Assembly (NCBI RefSeq): GCF_964340395.1
Contig: NC_135554.1
Span: 1,456,001-1,520,000 of the forward strand
Direction of reading: 5' to 3'
Source: Glandiceps talaboti
Lineage: Eukaryota > Hemichordata > Enteropneusta > Spengelidae
DNA length: 64,000 nucleotides
A program made the translations under genes and the position numbers. The notes under the pieces were generated by a model. The model was not told where the DNA came from, made no database searches, and was given only the letters and a program-made list of their open reading frames with translations. Below, piece after piece: positions 1 to 13,337 of this stretch (positions are counted from its first letter, which is position 1; each line of letters starts with the position of its first letter).

Positions 1-305
1 TTTATAATTATATTATAGCATTACCAATTCCAGTGAATTTTGTGACATCATCGCTGTACATTATTAGTGATAATGTACTCCGTTATTGGGCATCGCGGCC
101 CCGGAATGAGCAGAACAAATTTGTGTTCACAGCAGTTCATTGAAGTGTATATGTGTGTGTGTGTGTACGTACGTGTGTCGCTATGATTAGTATTCAGCTT
201 CCGGGCCGAACATGGCAGGTGATGTTCAGCGCTGTGTATATTATGCGTTGTTTTGCGATTCTCGGTCTACAAATTCACTGGAATTGGCAAAACTATAAAA
301 TAATA

Positions 306-418
306 ACAATAATGTACGCCCTCCCAGTCCATAATGAACTCAAGCATACTTTGCACTCCATTATGTCGTTCAAAGTTTGCTTTCGTCCATTATGGGCTGG
401 GAGAGCGTACATTATTGT
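306..418. repeat. Hairpin: 31-bp inverted repeat with 51-base loop
   Basis: Arms 306-336 and 388-418 are reverse complements with two mismatches, starting and ending in ACAATAATGTACGC / GCGTACATTATTGT. It could be a tiny foldback element or a structured transcript. No coding potential is seen here. Confidence 0.7.
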
Positions 419-1030
419 TTAAATATATACATTGTGTAATAAGTGATTTTTACAAGGATTTTGACACCAGAATTCAAATATCATGATGTTATACAATGTA
501 GGTCTTTTCCCTCGGGTAAATCAGAATGTGAATTATCGAATCGTCCATTGATATACTGTTGTACATGTGCTACATTTTGCTGAAAGTTCATTTCAAAAAT
601 GGATACTACTACTGTAGGCTAGGGATTAAAATAAACTACACATGTACACTTCGACTCTACTACCCTTGCTTGTAGCCCGTTAGTTGTTTTTTTAACTTCG
701 TTGCTTGATCGGTCATGCATCTTCGATCATATGTCGATATGGTCATCCTTGTTCTCGGAGTCATAAAAGTCAGTTACCAAAAAAATTTCATTTCATTCAC
801 AGTCATCAAAGTCTAACATTTCACTGTCGAAATCCACGTCAACAAACATGTTTGGGAACAACCTAATACAACTACATACATTGTAGTACATGTACATTTG
901 TACAAGTACACATTATGCATATATACTATACATGTACAAATGTAGTACATACATGTACATGTACACAGGAACACATTTTCCGTCTGACAGACTGTCAACA
1001 TCCGGTTGGGACGTATCTCTGGCCATAGCT
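419..1030. other. Non-coding stretch with palindromic TGTACATGTACA-rich patch
   Basis: No gene is seen. Positions about 885-965 are dense in the self-complementary words GTACATGTAC and TGTACAT, a low-complexity patch that makes short spurious ORFs on both strands. Confidence 0.6.
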
Positions 1031-1031
1031 G

Positions 1032-1175
1032 AGTGTACAGTTTGCTGTGATTTTGAAATCTTTTTTGTTTTATGCCCATTTTTTCGTTCTGATGTTTAAC
1101 AGGAAGCAAACGCTACAAATTCCTGTAACGTTAACCCAAATAGACGAGATAATGCTGAAAACATGAACGATACAA
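1032..1175. repeat. Dispersed repeat, copy 1 (second copy near 61.7 kb)
   Basis: About 140 bp share word order and many exact blocks with 61,677-61,812, for example TTTGCTGTGATTTTG, a TTTAAC-GGAAG block and CTGAAAAC-TGA-CGAT. The copies are diverged, so this is an old interspersed element. Family not recognised. Confidence 0.6.
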
Positions 1176-1852
1176 ATGTACATGTATGTCAGTGTACTGC
1201 CCGCTGCATGCCATGCGTTGCTACATTAGCCAGACGGAAATTGAGGTGCTGCATTTGCCGATTTTGATGGAAATTGGGGTACCTCTGAACACTTCTTGGG
1301 TCTTGAAGGCTTCGTAAGTAATGTTGGCATTAGGAAATGTCTGAATTTTTGGCAGGCAAGGCGTAATTTAGCAGAATAATCCACCCAACCACAGTCCCTC
1401 TATCACCCACCTTTGCGATTCTGATCTGAATTGCTTCCATCTATTTACATTTACATTTAATGCAGAATTGTAGCTTTGCTTCCAGTTAAACATCGGAACG
1501 AAAAAAGTACAAACACAGAAGAAAAAGTCTTCAAAATCACATCAAACGATACAATTATTGCAGTTACTGAAGCCCAAATATAGTGTTACTTTACGTGATA
1601 AAATGTAACATTGCAACTTCACACATATACAACATGTAATTAGGATTAAAAGATTATCGCTACAGCAAATAATTGACATCTTCACACCAAGGGAAAAGCC
1701 GCATTTCTAGTCTGTATTTTTATTGGTCTGAGCAAGGGCATGAGGCAACAATTCTGGTGTCTATAACAATATTGAATAACGTGAATATAGACAACATCAA
1801 CAAGTTTCGTCAAGTTCTTGTTTATCATTATTTCAGTATCCCAAATCGCTAA
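1176..1852. other. Non-coding, nothing recognised
   Basis: AT-rich DNA with stops in all frames. No motif, repeat or RNA gene is recognised. Confidence 0.5.
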
Positions 1853-2251
1853 TTAATATCTAATTATAATACACAGAGAAACACATATATTTAACTCAAT
1901 CGAATTGCACTGGAATACAAATAGAATGTACGGGACGCCGGACGCTGCTGAGTGTACCGATTGAATAGCGCCCCCAACGGCCGTATAATTTACTTCTCTG
2001 TCTTGTCGCGCGATCGCGAGATCGAATGATTCGAATCTTGGAATTTGAAAATTCAACCTCCACGCGCTCAACATTTGTTCAATTTGCTCAATTTGCTCAT
2101 TTGCTAAAAAAGGAAGGGTAGGACACTCTTGTGTTCTTTTCTGTATTACAAGTTTAAGCAGCGGATGCGTTCGGAGCTCGAACATGGCAAACAGTGCGTC
2201 AGCTGTCGCGAGAGAACTAAGCATCGATTTTGCACCATGATCATGTTCCAT
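1853..2251 (-). CDS. Unrecognised 132-residue ORF, doubtful
   Basis: An open frame begins at ATG 2251 in a locally GC-richer stretch. The first ~100 residues are mixed and not low-complexity; the last ~20 are hydrophobic and read through AT-rich DNA. No domain is recognised, and no splice partner, polyadenylation signal or homology is visible. It may be a lone exon, a relic of a mobile element or chance. It lies about 2 kb upstream of TM2D1 on the opposite strand. Confidence 0.2.
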   Translation of the reverse strand: MEHDHGAKSMLSSLATADALFAMFELRTHPLLKLVIQKRTQECPTLPFLANEQIEQIEQMLSAWRLNFQIPRFESFDLAIARQDREVNYTAVGGAIQSVHSAASGVPYILFVFQCNSIELNICVSLCIIIRY

Positions 2252-2984
2252 TAAAGCATTACAGACTAAATCTATCCTTATACTTTCTTTTCCTTTATTC
2301 TATTTTAGAGTCTTCCATATTTATATAAACTTTTTCTGCGATTATTAAAAATGTTTCCAGAAAGTGTACAAATACATACGTACAAATCATTTCTGGCCTC
2401 ATACCCAAAATAACAAATATGTGTGTATAATGAGTTTATTAAAATATACTTTAAATAAAGAAATAAGTATGTAAATGAGACCCATAGCTAACTTGGGCCT
2501 TTGTCACCTGTATCACATCATTATCATTTTCGGGTTTCACCAGAATTGTTGCCTCATGCCCCTGGTCTGAGATGTAACTAAATTGTTCAAATTGTTGCAC
2601 AATCAATTTCAAATCATGAATACAAAGCCAGTATGTAGTGAGAAAAAAAAAATAGCTCTTTTATTGGCACAATAAATGTATTTTTGCCATGCACAACAAA
2701 ATCCTTTACATTTTTCAATTTGACATTTTTAGAAAGGGGTACAAAACAGATTTCATTATAAAAGACCCTCCCTCACCCCCATCCCACACTAAAAGAATTT
2801 ACTTTTTATCCTACATTGAACTATTGATCTCAACCCCAAATCAATGTAGGCCTTCTAATGCTGATGATCATAGTTATCATACCTTATATGTACAGGAACT
2901 AGACTAACTATATACATGGACATTGAAATTTGAATATCCAATATCTAGACACAGGCTAGGTCAGGCACTCCCCTTATATGAGTA
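2252..2984. other. Non-coding, nothing recognised
   Basis: AT-rich sequence with frequent stops and A-runs. No gene or structured repeat is seen. Confidence 0.5.
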
Positions 2985-3330
2985 TACGTATATGTGCCGC
3001 CCTTTGGGGTGCATTTTCTAGCCCTTTTGGTCTAAAATGGTGCGTGTTTTTTCCAGTTGAAGAGTCTAAAATGGGGTCAACTTTCCATTATGTTTTATTT
3101 TGCTTGGTCTAAAATGTGGTCCACTGTCCTTATCAAATCGTAATTGCTATTAATGTTGCCTCCTAAGGAAGTAGTATTTAGGATTAAACTTTCATCTTTT
3201 AGAAACCTGTAATGGTCTAAAATGGGGTCTTGATTTTTGGTCAAAGTGGGTCTAAATGGGGCCTGGGGTTTCCAGCACTGGCCACACACCCCTACCATAG
3301 TTGGCCACTGGTACCGCCCCCGGGTGCGGA
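2985..3330. repeat. Degenerate short repeat with GTCTAAAATGGGGTC motif
   Basis: The word TCTAAAATG(G)GGTC recurs about six times between 3,030 and 3,260, bounded by GCCGCCCTTTGGGGTGC at the left and a CCGCCCCCGGGTGCGG block near 3,315. This looks like an old non-autonomous interspersed element with internal subrepeats. The ORF across it on the minus strand is most likely by chance. Confidence 0.45.
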
Positions 3331-3899
3331 GGATGCTATCTGCGATATCATTGTGAGACAGCCGGTCACGAAATGAACTACTACCCTGCACGAGCTTAGG
3401 TGCTTTCCCTAGTTATGATATTAAATGTATGGACATTTAAATACAGGAGCATGGCTAATTATTTTGTTTAGTTGTTCAAACCAAGGTGGACCCCCCCCCC
3501 CCCCGTAAAAACTGTATCGCTCCCTTTATTGGGGCGAATTGAAATTGGCTACTATACATGCGTGTCTACAAGTGCATCTTAGACTCCGTAACGTATGCAT
3601 CCTGAGAGTCGAGGTTAAGGCAAGCCAAACTATCCGACTAGCCTATACATTACAGGTGATTTTGTTGAACTTGTTGGGAATTCCACACATGCCAATGAGT
3701 TTTTTCACTGTAAACATTACCCAATGTACACTACACGTACATGTACGGTACACACCCATTTGACTTGCATTATAGAGAGGTAGATAAAACTTACCAGATA
3801 AATGACAATACTCCACGGCAAGCAACTTATATAAGTCCTTTTCAACAACAAACAAAATTAAATGATTAAAGGATCTATTTGGGAAGTGACTTAAACGTA

Positions 3900-4000
3900 A
3901 AAAAACTCCACTTATCGTACGCGGTCAGCGGAAGCTCAAATTTGCAAATGGCAGCCGCCAGGGAACTTCCGGTCAGTATAGTAAGTTTAGGTAGAATCCT
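3900..4000 (+). promoter_or_regulatory. Candidate TM2D1 promoter region (ETS and YY1-like motifs)
   Basis: A GC-richer patch about 250-320 bases upstream of the TM2D1 start. It holds a perfect ETS-type site ACTTCCGG (3,965-3,972) and a YY1-like AAATGGCAGCCGCC (3,947-3,960), a pair typical of TATA-less promoters of housekeeping genes. An ATG at 3,948 opens an 11-codon stretch up to a GTAAGT at 3,981, so it could instead be a small upstream exon. No TATA box is seen. Inference only. Confidence 0.35.
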
Positions 4001-4223
4001 TCCGCTTACTGTCAATTTCAGGTATTATGCCAATATTCTCAAGAAATGTTTATAGAATGTACACTACTACATTTCAATATTCACATAACATAATACCTAC
4101 CCTGATAAACAAAATAGACATTTGAGCTCTTCAGACGGTATGTGTATGTTGCTCTATTTTATTTTAGCGGATGGTGAAATGAGAAGAGAATGGTTAGACT
4201 GAAAACGAGGCAATAACTTCAGA

Positions 4224-4351
4224 ATGGCTACTTCCGGGATTTTCCAAAAGGACGTGATTTTTATAATTGTACTGTTTGATTTGTTACTTGTTGATGTTAC
4301 GACTTCTTCGACAGATTACGTACTTGATTGTGAGCAGCTTCTCATGGGGCA
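4224..4351 (+). CDS. TM2D1: TM2D1 coding exon 1
   Basis: Starts at the ATG in AGAATGGCT and codes for the signal sequence and DCEQLLMGQ. It ends in CA, two bases into the Gln43 codon. The following bases ATATCCTTTT match the U12-type 5' splice site. Reading on without splicing gives a stop after 17 codons and loses the conserved Cys that follows GQY in this family. Confidence 0.85.
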
Positions 4352-7300
4352 ATATCCTTTTCGATACTCATGTTTGATCGCAACATATATAAGTCAGGAA
4401 TCCTAACGAGTCACATCAGAATGGTCAGTCATCACCCGTTCCAGATTCGTGAAATCGGTCGATACAAAATACAGGTACAGGCCAGGCCAGGTCAGGTATC
4501 GACTGAATATTTTTTTTCTTGATTCACATTCATATCCAAAGATGTGAATCCGTAATTATATTTGGTGTAGATTTTCGATTAGTTGTCAGGTTATTCTTTC
4601 TCAGCAATTCACTATCAGTTTAAGGTACACAGGGAAGAATCGCCTTGACTATTTCCAACGTAATCCGACACAGCACGAAGTGTTTTGGACTTTGAACTTT
4701 ATGTCCATGCTCACTTCCCACCATGGCCGGCGGCCAGTCAAAAAGGAGGAACAGATAGTCCAATGTTCCTGCTCCTTTACCAAAATATACTCAAGAATTG
4801 TCATTCCCGACAAAAAAAACTTATTTACTGCATGCACTATCGGGCGATCCATTATGCAGAGACCTACTTCCGCATTCCACTCCATTATCATGGCGCCACC
4901 CGTAACCTCTCATGAATATTTACTAAAATACGTCATCTTCGGCTTAGTTCGGCAAGATTTTTCCACGTTCGGACTAATCCTTTGACCCAACTTTGCGTGT
5001 TAGCGGGAAGTACCCGGATGATAATGTAGTTTTATGGTAATTCTTCAGACTCTGACCTATCGATGTTTGGTACTCGCTTTTCAATCGGATCACTCGTTGC
5101 AGTTTTACGTGATTTCGCCTGGGACTTGAAAATGACAACGTTTGGACTAAAAAATGGACCATTTTCACAGCTTTTACTTATAATTAATTGGGAATTCACC
5201 TATTTTTTTTATCAAACATCGATAGAGTATGTTGTTTTGAATGTGTCTAGGTCACAGTTCAGGGTGTACGCCAAATACATTTACAGGAAACGCTCGCCGA
5301 AATTTTCACCAATTTTTTCCCCAAATCTTGTCCAAATTTGACATCTTTGTAAAGAAAATTTCTTCCACCAAGCAATTATTTTTTCATACATCGATTCACT
5401 AGGTATTTTTAAGTCTGTATTCGGAGTTTCATGAAAATTTAACGGCAAATTTCCATATGAGTGGCATGTGAAGTCAACAATGTATGTTAGTAATTGTTAC
5501 AGATCTAAGGGCCTGCAATCGGCAGCGGTCGGCCAGCAGTTCTTCCCTGTGTACCTTAAATTGTTGTTTGCAAAATCGCCACATAATAAACCATATTCTT
5601 AAATGGCAGCCGAGATCTCGCACAATGCGAGAGTTGCGCGTGATCTACTGCTTGGGGGGCATACACTGCATTAATTTATCAACAATGGGCGATAGTATAG
5701 TGTCTGACGAACGATCAAAACCCAGCATAACATTTCTCAAAAAATGGAAGGCATCAGAACTCAAAAGCTATTTAAAAGACCATGGCCTGCCAACATCTGG
5801 AAGAAAAGATTATTTGATTGAATTTGCCTGCATGAAGGCATAAGGGGCCGTACCAAACGTAATTCCTTCGTTTAGGGGGAGGGGTAAGAGTTCATTTCAT
5901 TTTGTGTGCGTCAAAATCACTATAAGGATTTTTAATTCTTACTAAAATGGAATCAAAAGAGGCAACGCTATGACAGTCAGAAACTTTGCTGACATACACA
6001 GAGAGAGATGCATGTTGTTCTAAAATAACCATATGGCCAAGTAACCGACCTGGCCAGGGAGTGATGTACAATAAATCAGTGGGTTTTTTAAGGCTGGTAA
6101 GCCAATAAATGTTACTGGGGTTCCCCAATCAATTTACCGGAGTTCCCCATGGGTGTGGCCACGAAACATTGGAAAACTTACAAAAATGCTTTGAAAATGG
6201 TGTTTTAACAAATAAAAAGCAAGTTAACTTCATAAAATACCTTCAGCATGATGATAATTTTTTGGGAAAAACCATGCATAGTCCGATTGTTTTGCTTTCC
6301 GCCATAGTACTGTGAGTCGATTGTTTTTGTTTTGACACATACTGTAATGACCCTGTTGCAATGAACATAAAAAGAGGCAACACTAATGTTGCAATTTTCG
6401 TTGTCATTTTTATGTCTACATGGAAAATTACTGGTTCATACGGACACAGCACAGTGCACTCAACACGTCACGCTCCCATGTCAAAAACACTCACTGTCGT
6501 ACACATGTCTAGCGATAGTTTTCTTCAACATGTTCAGATGTTTTGTTTACAAAAACGAAAATCATAGTCGGAGACGATACGGCACCATGGTAGGGTTTCA
6601 GTGAGCACGGGTCGTTTTTTTGGAAGCAAATGAAACCACTTTGTCTCTGTGTGGATGGTAAAGAAAATCAAAAGAAAATGAAATAAAGCGAGTATATATT
6701 TTCAAGTAGGACAGTTATCAGTCACAGACAAAACTTTCTGCATTAAATAGACGACTTCGCTAAGATTTTGAAAGGTCAAAGAATGTACTGTGACGACACT
6801 TGCAACGTCTGAACTATTAAACTAAAGGGAAGAGACAGAGGAGGAACTTAGCCGTTCAATACTGAAGTAGCCATGGAAAATCTTACTTTCGTATTTTTTC
6901 TTAAAGGAAGCAAATTATAGAAAACTTAAATTGAAAACCATAGATATCGATTTTGGAGCACATGTACGGTGAGTGACCTTACGTCACCCATACTTATCAA
7001 CATGTAAACTAGCATATTCTTTCACTGTAAAAACAACAACAACAACAACTAATACTAATACTACTACTACTAGTAGTAGTACTACTACTACTATACTATT
7101 ATGTAGACAGGCAGAGCTCTTCGAGGAAATCAATGATGTGATTCGTTTTTTGACATTCTAATATGAACATATCTCCTGTCGGACGTCCTATATGTACGTA
7201 TAAATAAATTTAATTTGCAATCCATGTCTGAATGGGACCTTCTTTCAGGCGCATATTGACTGACTGACACCATCCATCCATCCATCCATATCCATCATCT

Positions 7301-10300
7301 ATCCATCCATAGAGTGACGTTTTTTTCTACATTAGACAAGAATTATTTTTAGATATTGTGTTATTGTCGGCGTTATTTTTCAAAAATAATCAAATGTATT
7401 TTTGCGATGTCATTCCGACAGTGTTATTCGTTTAAATATTTTTGTGTCATGTGACCTAGACGAAAATTCGAACATTCCTATTCCAACCTAGAAAAGAATA
7501 CATTTTCTCATACCTAATCAGCACACATAAAACCCAACCCTTTCCAGCACATCATTTATGGCTGAATCGACCTATAAACATTACGTTTGTGTAACTGTAA
7601 CAAAAACAAGGCTGTCGTGTCGCTGGATTTCTGTGCGATTGACCTGTTAAGGCTGTTAGTACCACAAGCTTGGAACACATAGTAATACTAATAGACTTGA
7701 CACAGTGTAGAGAAAGATCAAATGTTATTACATTATATTTAATTAAATATTACATTATATTTAATTAACGTCCACCCATTAGGTTGAAACTAAGTCATTC
7801 ATCATCTAGTAATTAGTATTCAGTTCTTATCCTAAATCGCACAGATCTGTTTGTGGTGTTAGACTTCATAAGGCTGAGCAGCGAAGATGGCGATGCAAAT
7901 TCGAATATACAGGGAGGTTTTCGAATTAAAAGTGATACCTGTGTCGGCTGGTTAAATGCTCGACACAAAATCCACTTCTTGAAGAAAATACGTTACGGTG
8001 AAATCAGACTGGTCTTGTAGCAGGAGGACACTATTTTCACAAGCATAGAACTTTTTGAAGATGGAAAACTTATGAAAAATATTATTAAACCAGTATTGTG
8101 ACCTCGTTTATTATACCTTAGGTGTGATTACCTCTCAACCTGGACGGTTTTCTATCGATGTATTGTGCCACATCATGTGCCCGGATATTAACGAAGACAT
8201 TGTTTGGTTCACTTCTTCTGTGATCTCTCTTTGATTTGAACCTAGTGGCACAAATGTTGCAATAATGTAATGATAAAAAGTGCCCTTAACAGCTCAAGAA
8301 AGTGAAACATTGTTCATGTTTTGATTTTCGATGAGTTTCAAAAAATGAATGTTAAAAAATTGATATCAACATCAAAAAAAAATTCTAAATTACATGTATT
8401 TCTAAATGTTGATTGGTACGTATTCATAATTTAAAATTACCTCAAAAAAAAGAATCATATCATCTCTGGATAGATTTGGATTTCACTTGGGCATCATTAG
8501 TCACGCACCATGACACGTAAAAACAGACTGTTGTCACAGCCCACCCATCCATGAGCAGTGGACTTGCCCCACATTGAGACCACATATTATTACATTGCGT
8601 CATGTGTTGTTAGCTAGTGAAGCCCTTTTTCCGATCTCTGCAAGTTCGATGGGTACGAAAATATTGCACATCACTTTCATTTCAATTAATTAGAATTCAA
8701 TACTTGGGAATTACAATGTACCATTTTGTTCATTTTAGTGACATTTTATTTAGTGTCACGTAAGTAGTGTCAGTGAACAACACGACACAAGATGTCATAT
8801 GTTTGATGTGGCCTCTAAAATTGAACTAAAGTGTCATAGATGGTGGTATTGCTAACGTTTATTTCAGCACTCACAACAAGTTAATCGATCAACTGATGTA
8901 TGTTGATTCAATCCTTCTATTAATATGAAAATCAAAAGTTCGATCACCTGAAATAATTATTCAGCAATAGTTTAGTAATTCAAAACAGATTTGAAGATGT
9001 TTTCACGTGATAGTTGAAACATGTGAAAGCCACAGCCGCCGTGAATGTGTTCATCACTGTCTTGGTGCGACAGTCAAAATCGACGTGCATAAATTACATG
9101 CAAATCAAAACGACTCGACAGAAACAACTTGAAGGCTGAAAAGCATGAGAACTGGTAAATACAATTTCCAGTTGAAACTATGTTTTGCAGAGACAGTAAA
9201 ACGTTTTACAATTTGAATTGCAATTAGAGTTTGTTATGTTTATCGATGTCATGGTATATGATACCTTGGAGTAATTATACAGACAGTATAATTACTCCAA
9301 GATGATACATACATGTAGGACAAGTCGTTGGAAGGTTACTGAAGTCAATCCAAGTCGGTTTGAACAGCCATAAACAAAGTTGCAGTGGTCATTTCCACCC
9401 ATACTGAACGTAGACGCTCTGAGCGACAACCTACGCTATACTGTGACACAAGTTACACAATGGTTTCCTTTCAGTGTTTGTCCCCCCCCCCCCCCACTCA
9501 TCTAAAATAGCCAGCCCAAAAAACTGCTCTGCTACAAAACATTCTATTATTCTTGGACTAAGTGCATAATATAAATACTAATTATGATACCTGCCATTGA
9601 AAATATACATAACACATTATGGGGAGGATGGCACATTGAAACAATAAGCTGGCCTGAAGTCCTTCTGTAGACACCTGTGTTTATACATGTGTGAAAGTCA
9701 TATATAGCATATCTTTGTTTCTCTTCACTAATACTATACTGGAGGCAATCAATGGTGAAAATGTCTGACTAGAGTTGACAGCTTTTCAAAACAATTATGA
9801 CCAACTGTCATTTGATATGCACTTTGCTGACTGTATCAAGGAAAGATACCAGGTGGACAGAAAATGTACCTGCCACTACAGTTCATGACCTCTCAATGTC
9901 TACACTCACAGCAACTTCAATCAAATGGCCAGTAGCTCATTGAATATTTTTCTTTGGAGATAAAACTCGGAAATATTACTAGTACAGTGTTTCGCACACA
10001 TCAGAAAATATTTACAGTGGTATTTAAAGCATCCTACCTTTGATGTTGTTGATAGTTTTAGTTCTGAGTTTCAAGGACACCTAATGTCAGCTTTCCTATC
10101 AAGTTTACAATGCTGTCATTTGATATAGCAGGACCAAGTCATGTTATACAGCCAGTGATGGTAATTAAAAACCAGATTTAAACTGAATGCCACCAGTAGG
10201 GAATCACTAATTATGCAAATTAAACTAAAAGAACTATGGTAACGTGCTTTCTTAGGTGTATGTGTGTGTGCCAAATTATACATTTTTTATAGTGAGGGAT

Positions 10301-13004
10301 GTTTTTTTTCTTCAAAATGTTGGTTTTTCTTGAACTCTTGTCATGAATTTGAAGAGGGAATAATAAACACAGCAGTGTAACAGTTCTGAAACAAGTGGTT
10401 ACAAGAGTAGGATTTCTCAAAGTTTTTATTCAATCATATGTTCACTAATTTTGAAGTTGTTCTTTGTCCTTGTCTGAAAAAAAAAATCATAAATTTGAGC
10501 ACTGCTATTCATTGGTATTCAGATTAAAAATTGTGACTAGCTGGCTGTCCAATCTTTCTAAACAATATATAATATACTCTGTAGAAATGACTTAAAATTA
10601 CATAATTTTAATTGCCTTCTTTTTCTAAGGTGTAATGTGTAGTACACAATTTTCAAAAAATAGCTTACTGGGAACTGTTATTATGAATGGAACTATTTTA
10701 TGTAGTTAGGTATTATATATAAGTGGTCTATGTATAATGGAGTATCTCAGACCACGATATCTCCATAATGGTCTGAGGTAATATATATGATTTCATAGAC
10801 AATAAATAATTGACCCCACTCCCTGTCAAATGACCCCACTTTTTGCAACCAATCTTATTCTTTACTATGCCAGTTCCTAGTTGCTCAAGTTCAGGTGTCA
10901 GTGGAATGTCTTTCCTTACTGCTAATGATGGTGGTATTGTTCAAATTGGACATTTGTGGCATTTCACATCCTCCCAACTGACTGCCATCTTGCAAGAGTT
11001 GCAAGTCAGAATTATAGCTGACAGTGTGTTCATGAAGCACCTCCGAGGTTTATCTATTTGATGTGCCTCAATTTGCAACTTGCAGTTTGGGCAGAGAATA
11101 CATGATACACCTTTGTTCTGGAATGCCAGTGAGATGCACACACCACAAAACAGGTGTCTCTAGGGGTCTGTTCAATAACCCCTATCAAATAATGCACAAG
11201 ATGTCACCATTTACAGGGACACTAAATTTAATGGGAGTGTGAATTCAATAGATGATGACATTTTTCTTGCATGTAATAGATGATGTATATGCTGTATACA
11301 GTCATTTGGAAACGGCGATTTCTGATGTGGTGCAGACTGACACTCCAGTTTTCTGTCATTGTGAGCCCCTTCCTCGTTTATCCTTTTTAGGTCACCCACC
11401 CTTTGTTTGTATTTGAAACAAATAAGCAGACAGGGCAATCTGCCTCATTTTTATCATAGGAAGCCCAGTATCAATTGTATTAAGGGTAGAATTAACATTA
11501 CAAATACAAGACCAAATATTGCTCTCACTACATGTATATTTATCAAGCATATCTGTTATATAGTTTTCCCAATTTGAATAACACATGGAAGATAAGTATG
11601 CTGACTTTAATAAACAATCATCACTAATAACTAATCTATGCCAATACTTCAACATATGCTTAATAACAACAAAATTAACAGGAAAACGCCCCAATTCCCC
11701 TATAATACCATTTATTGGAGCTCTCTTAGAAACACCTAATAAAAATCTATGAAAAGAGTAACTAATCTCATCAAGAAAATTTTTCTTTTGATTTATTTCG
11801 CAACCCCAGACTTTGCAACCATAAGTCATGATAGAAACTATTAAACGATCAAAAAGATCTAAAGCTATATCAACTGAGATACATCCATCAGAAGATACGA
11901 GTCTACGTAAACTGAAAAGAGCTTTCATGGACTTTAACTTCAAGTTACAGAAATTTCTTTTAAACTTACCATTAGCAGAAATTATAATACCCAAGTAGCA
12001 ATATTCCTTAACATTATCAATTGAAATTCCATTTAAATGAAAACTAACACTTTTAATAAAACGGTTGCTCTTATTGAAAACAATGACTTTAGTTTTCTTG
12101 ATGTTTACAGTTAATTTCTATTTTGAACAAAAGTTGTGTAACTTATCCAAACAGTGTTGTAAACCATTGGTAGATTCTGACAATAACAAAAGATCATCAG
12201 CATAAAGAAGGCAATTTAGAGAAAGAGAGTTAAACTTAACTGATAAATCCTCATTGGAATCAAAGATACAAGGTAAATCATTTAAATAAATATTAAATAA
12301 AGTTGGACTTAAATTACGACCTTGCTTGACGCCTACCAAAGAACTAAAAAAATTTGTGAGATCAGCATTTGTTTTTACACAATACTCAACATTATCATAC
12401 ATAGATTTAATCAAATCATAAAATTTACCATTTACACCATAATTCCTCAGTTTCCAAAATAGACCATTACGCCAAATGCTATCAAATGCTTTGCGTAAGT
12501 CAACAAAACAGCTGTAAAGATACTTATAACAATTACTTGACTTGGTAGTAGAGTACACATATTTCTCAATTGCTGATTTAAGTACAAAAATATTATCAGA
12601 TGTTCTCCTCTTGGCCCTGAAACCTGACTGGAAAGGAGTGTAAATTTTGTTATCATCTAAAAAATTAACAAGTCTACCATTTAAGACTGAGGTGAGAAGT
12701 TTTGCTAGTTTTGTTTTATATTGTATATGCACCAAAACTGTGGAATCACCTTCCATCTGACCTTCGTTGATAGAGAAATTTGAATATTCAAGGCAAATCT
12801 TAAAACGTTCATATTTTGTCAATGTTATTCTTGAAGTAGTTGTGTCTTAATTTTTATGGGTTTCTGGTGTGTCCTGTATTGTTTCTTTTGTTATTTTAAT
12901 TTTATGATGTGATGTGGTGTTTTTCACTGAATCATGCGATTTGTTATGTGCAGACCATTGAAAGATGTTTTGTGTAATGGTCTTTAAACAATATATTATT
13001 ACTA

Positions 13005-13047
<43 letters not shown>

Positions 13048-13288
13048 AAGGAAATTTTTTCATTAATTTTCATTTCTTTCCATGTTTTTTGTCAAATTTT
13101 GGTAAAATCATCCACATATTATGGTGATTTTGGTTACCATGAGAACGGATGTTAATAAAATGACCCCTTTTTTTAACTCAGCATAAAAACTACCCCAGCT
13201 AAGGTGGTTAATATTCAAATAAACTCGATTATTACAAATTCTATTATTATTATATAATATTATTTAATTATTATTATTATTACAAGTG

Positions 13289-13337
<49 letters not shown>

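Noticed and set aside
4352-4406. Continuation of TM2D1 exon 1 to the stop at 4,404
   Set aside because: It would give YPFRYSCLIATYISQES, unlike the family, and the possible GT donors there are out of phase with exon 2. The AT-AC intron explains the data.
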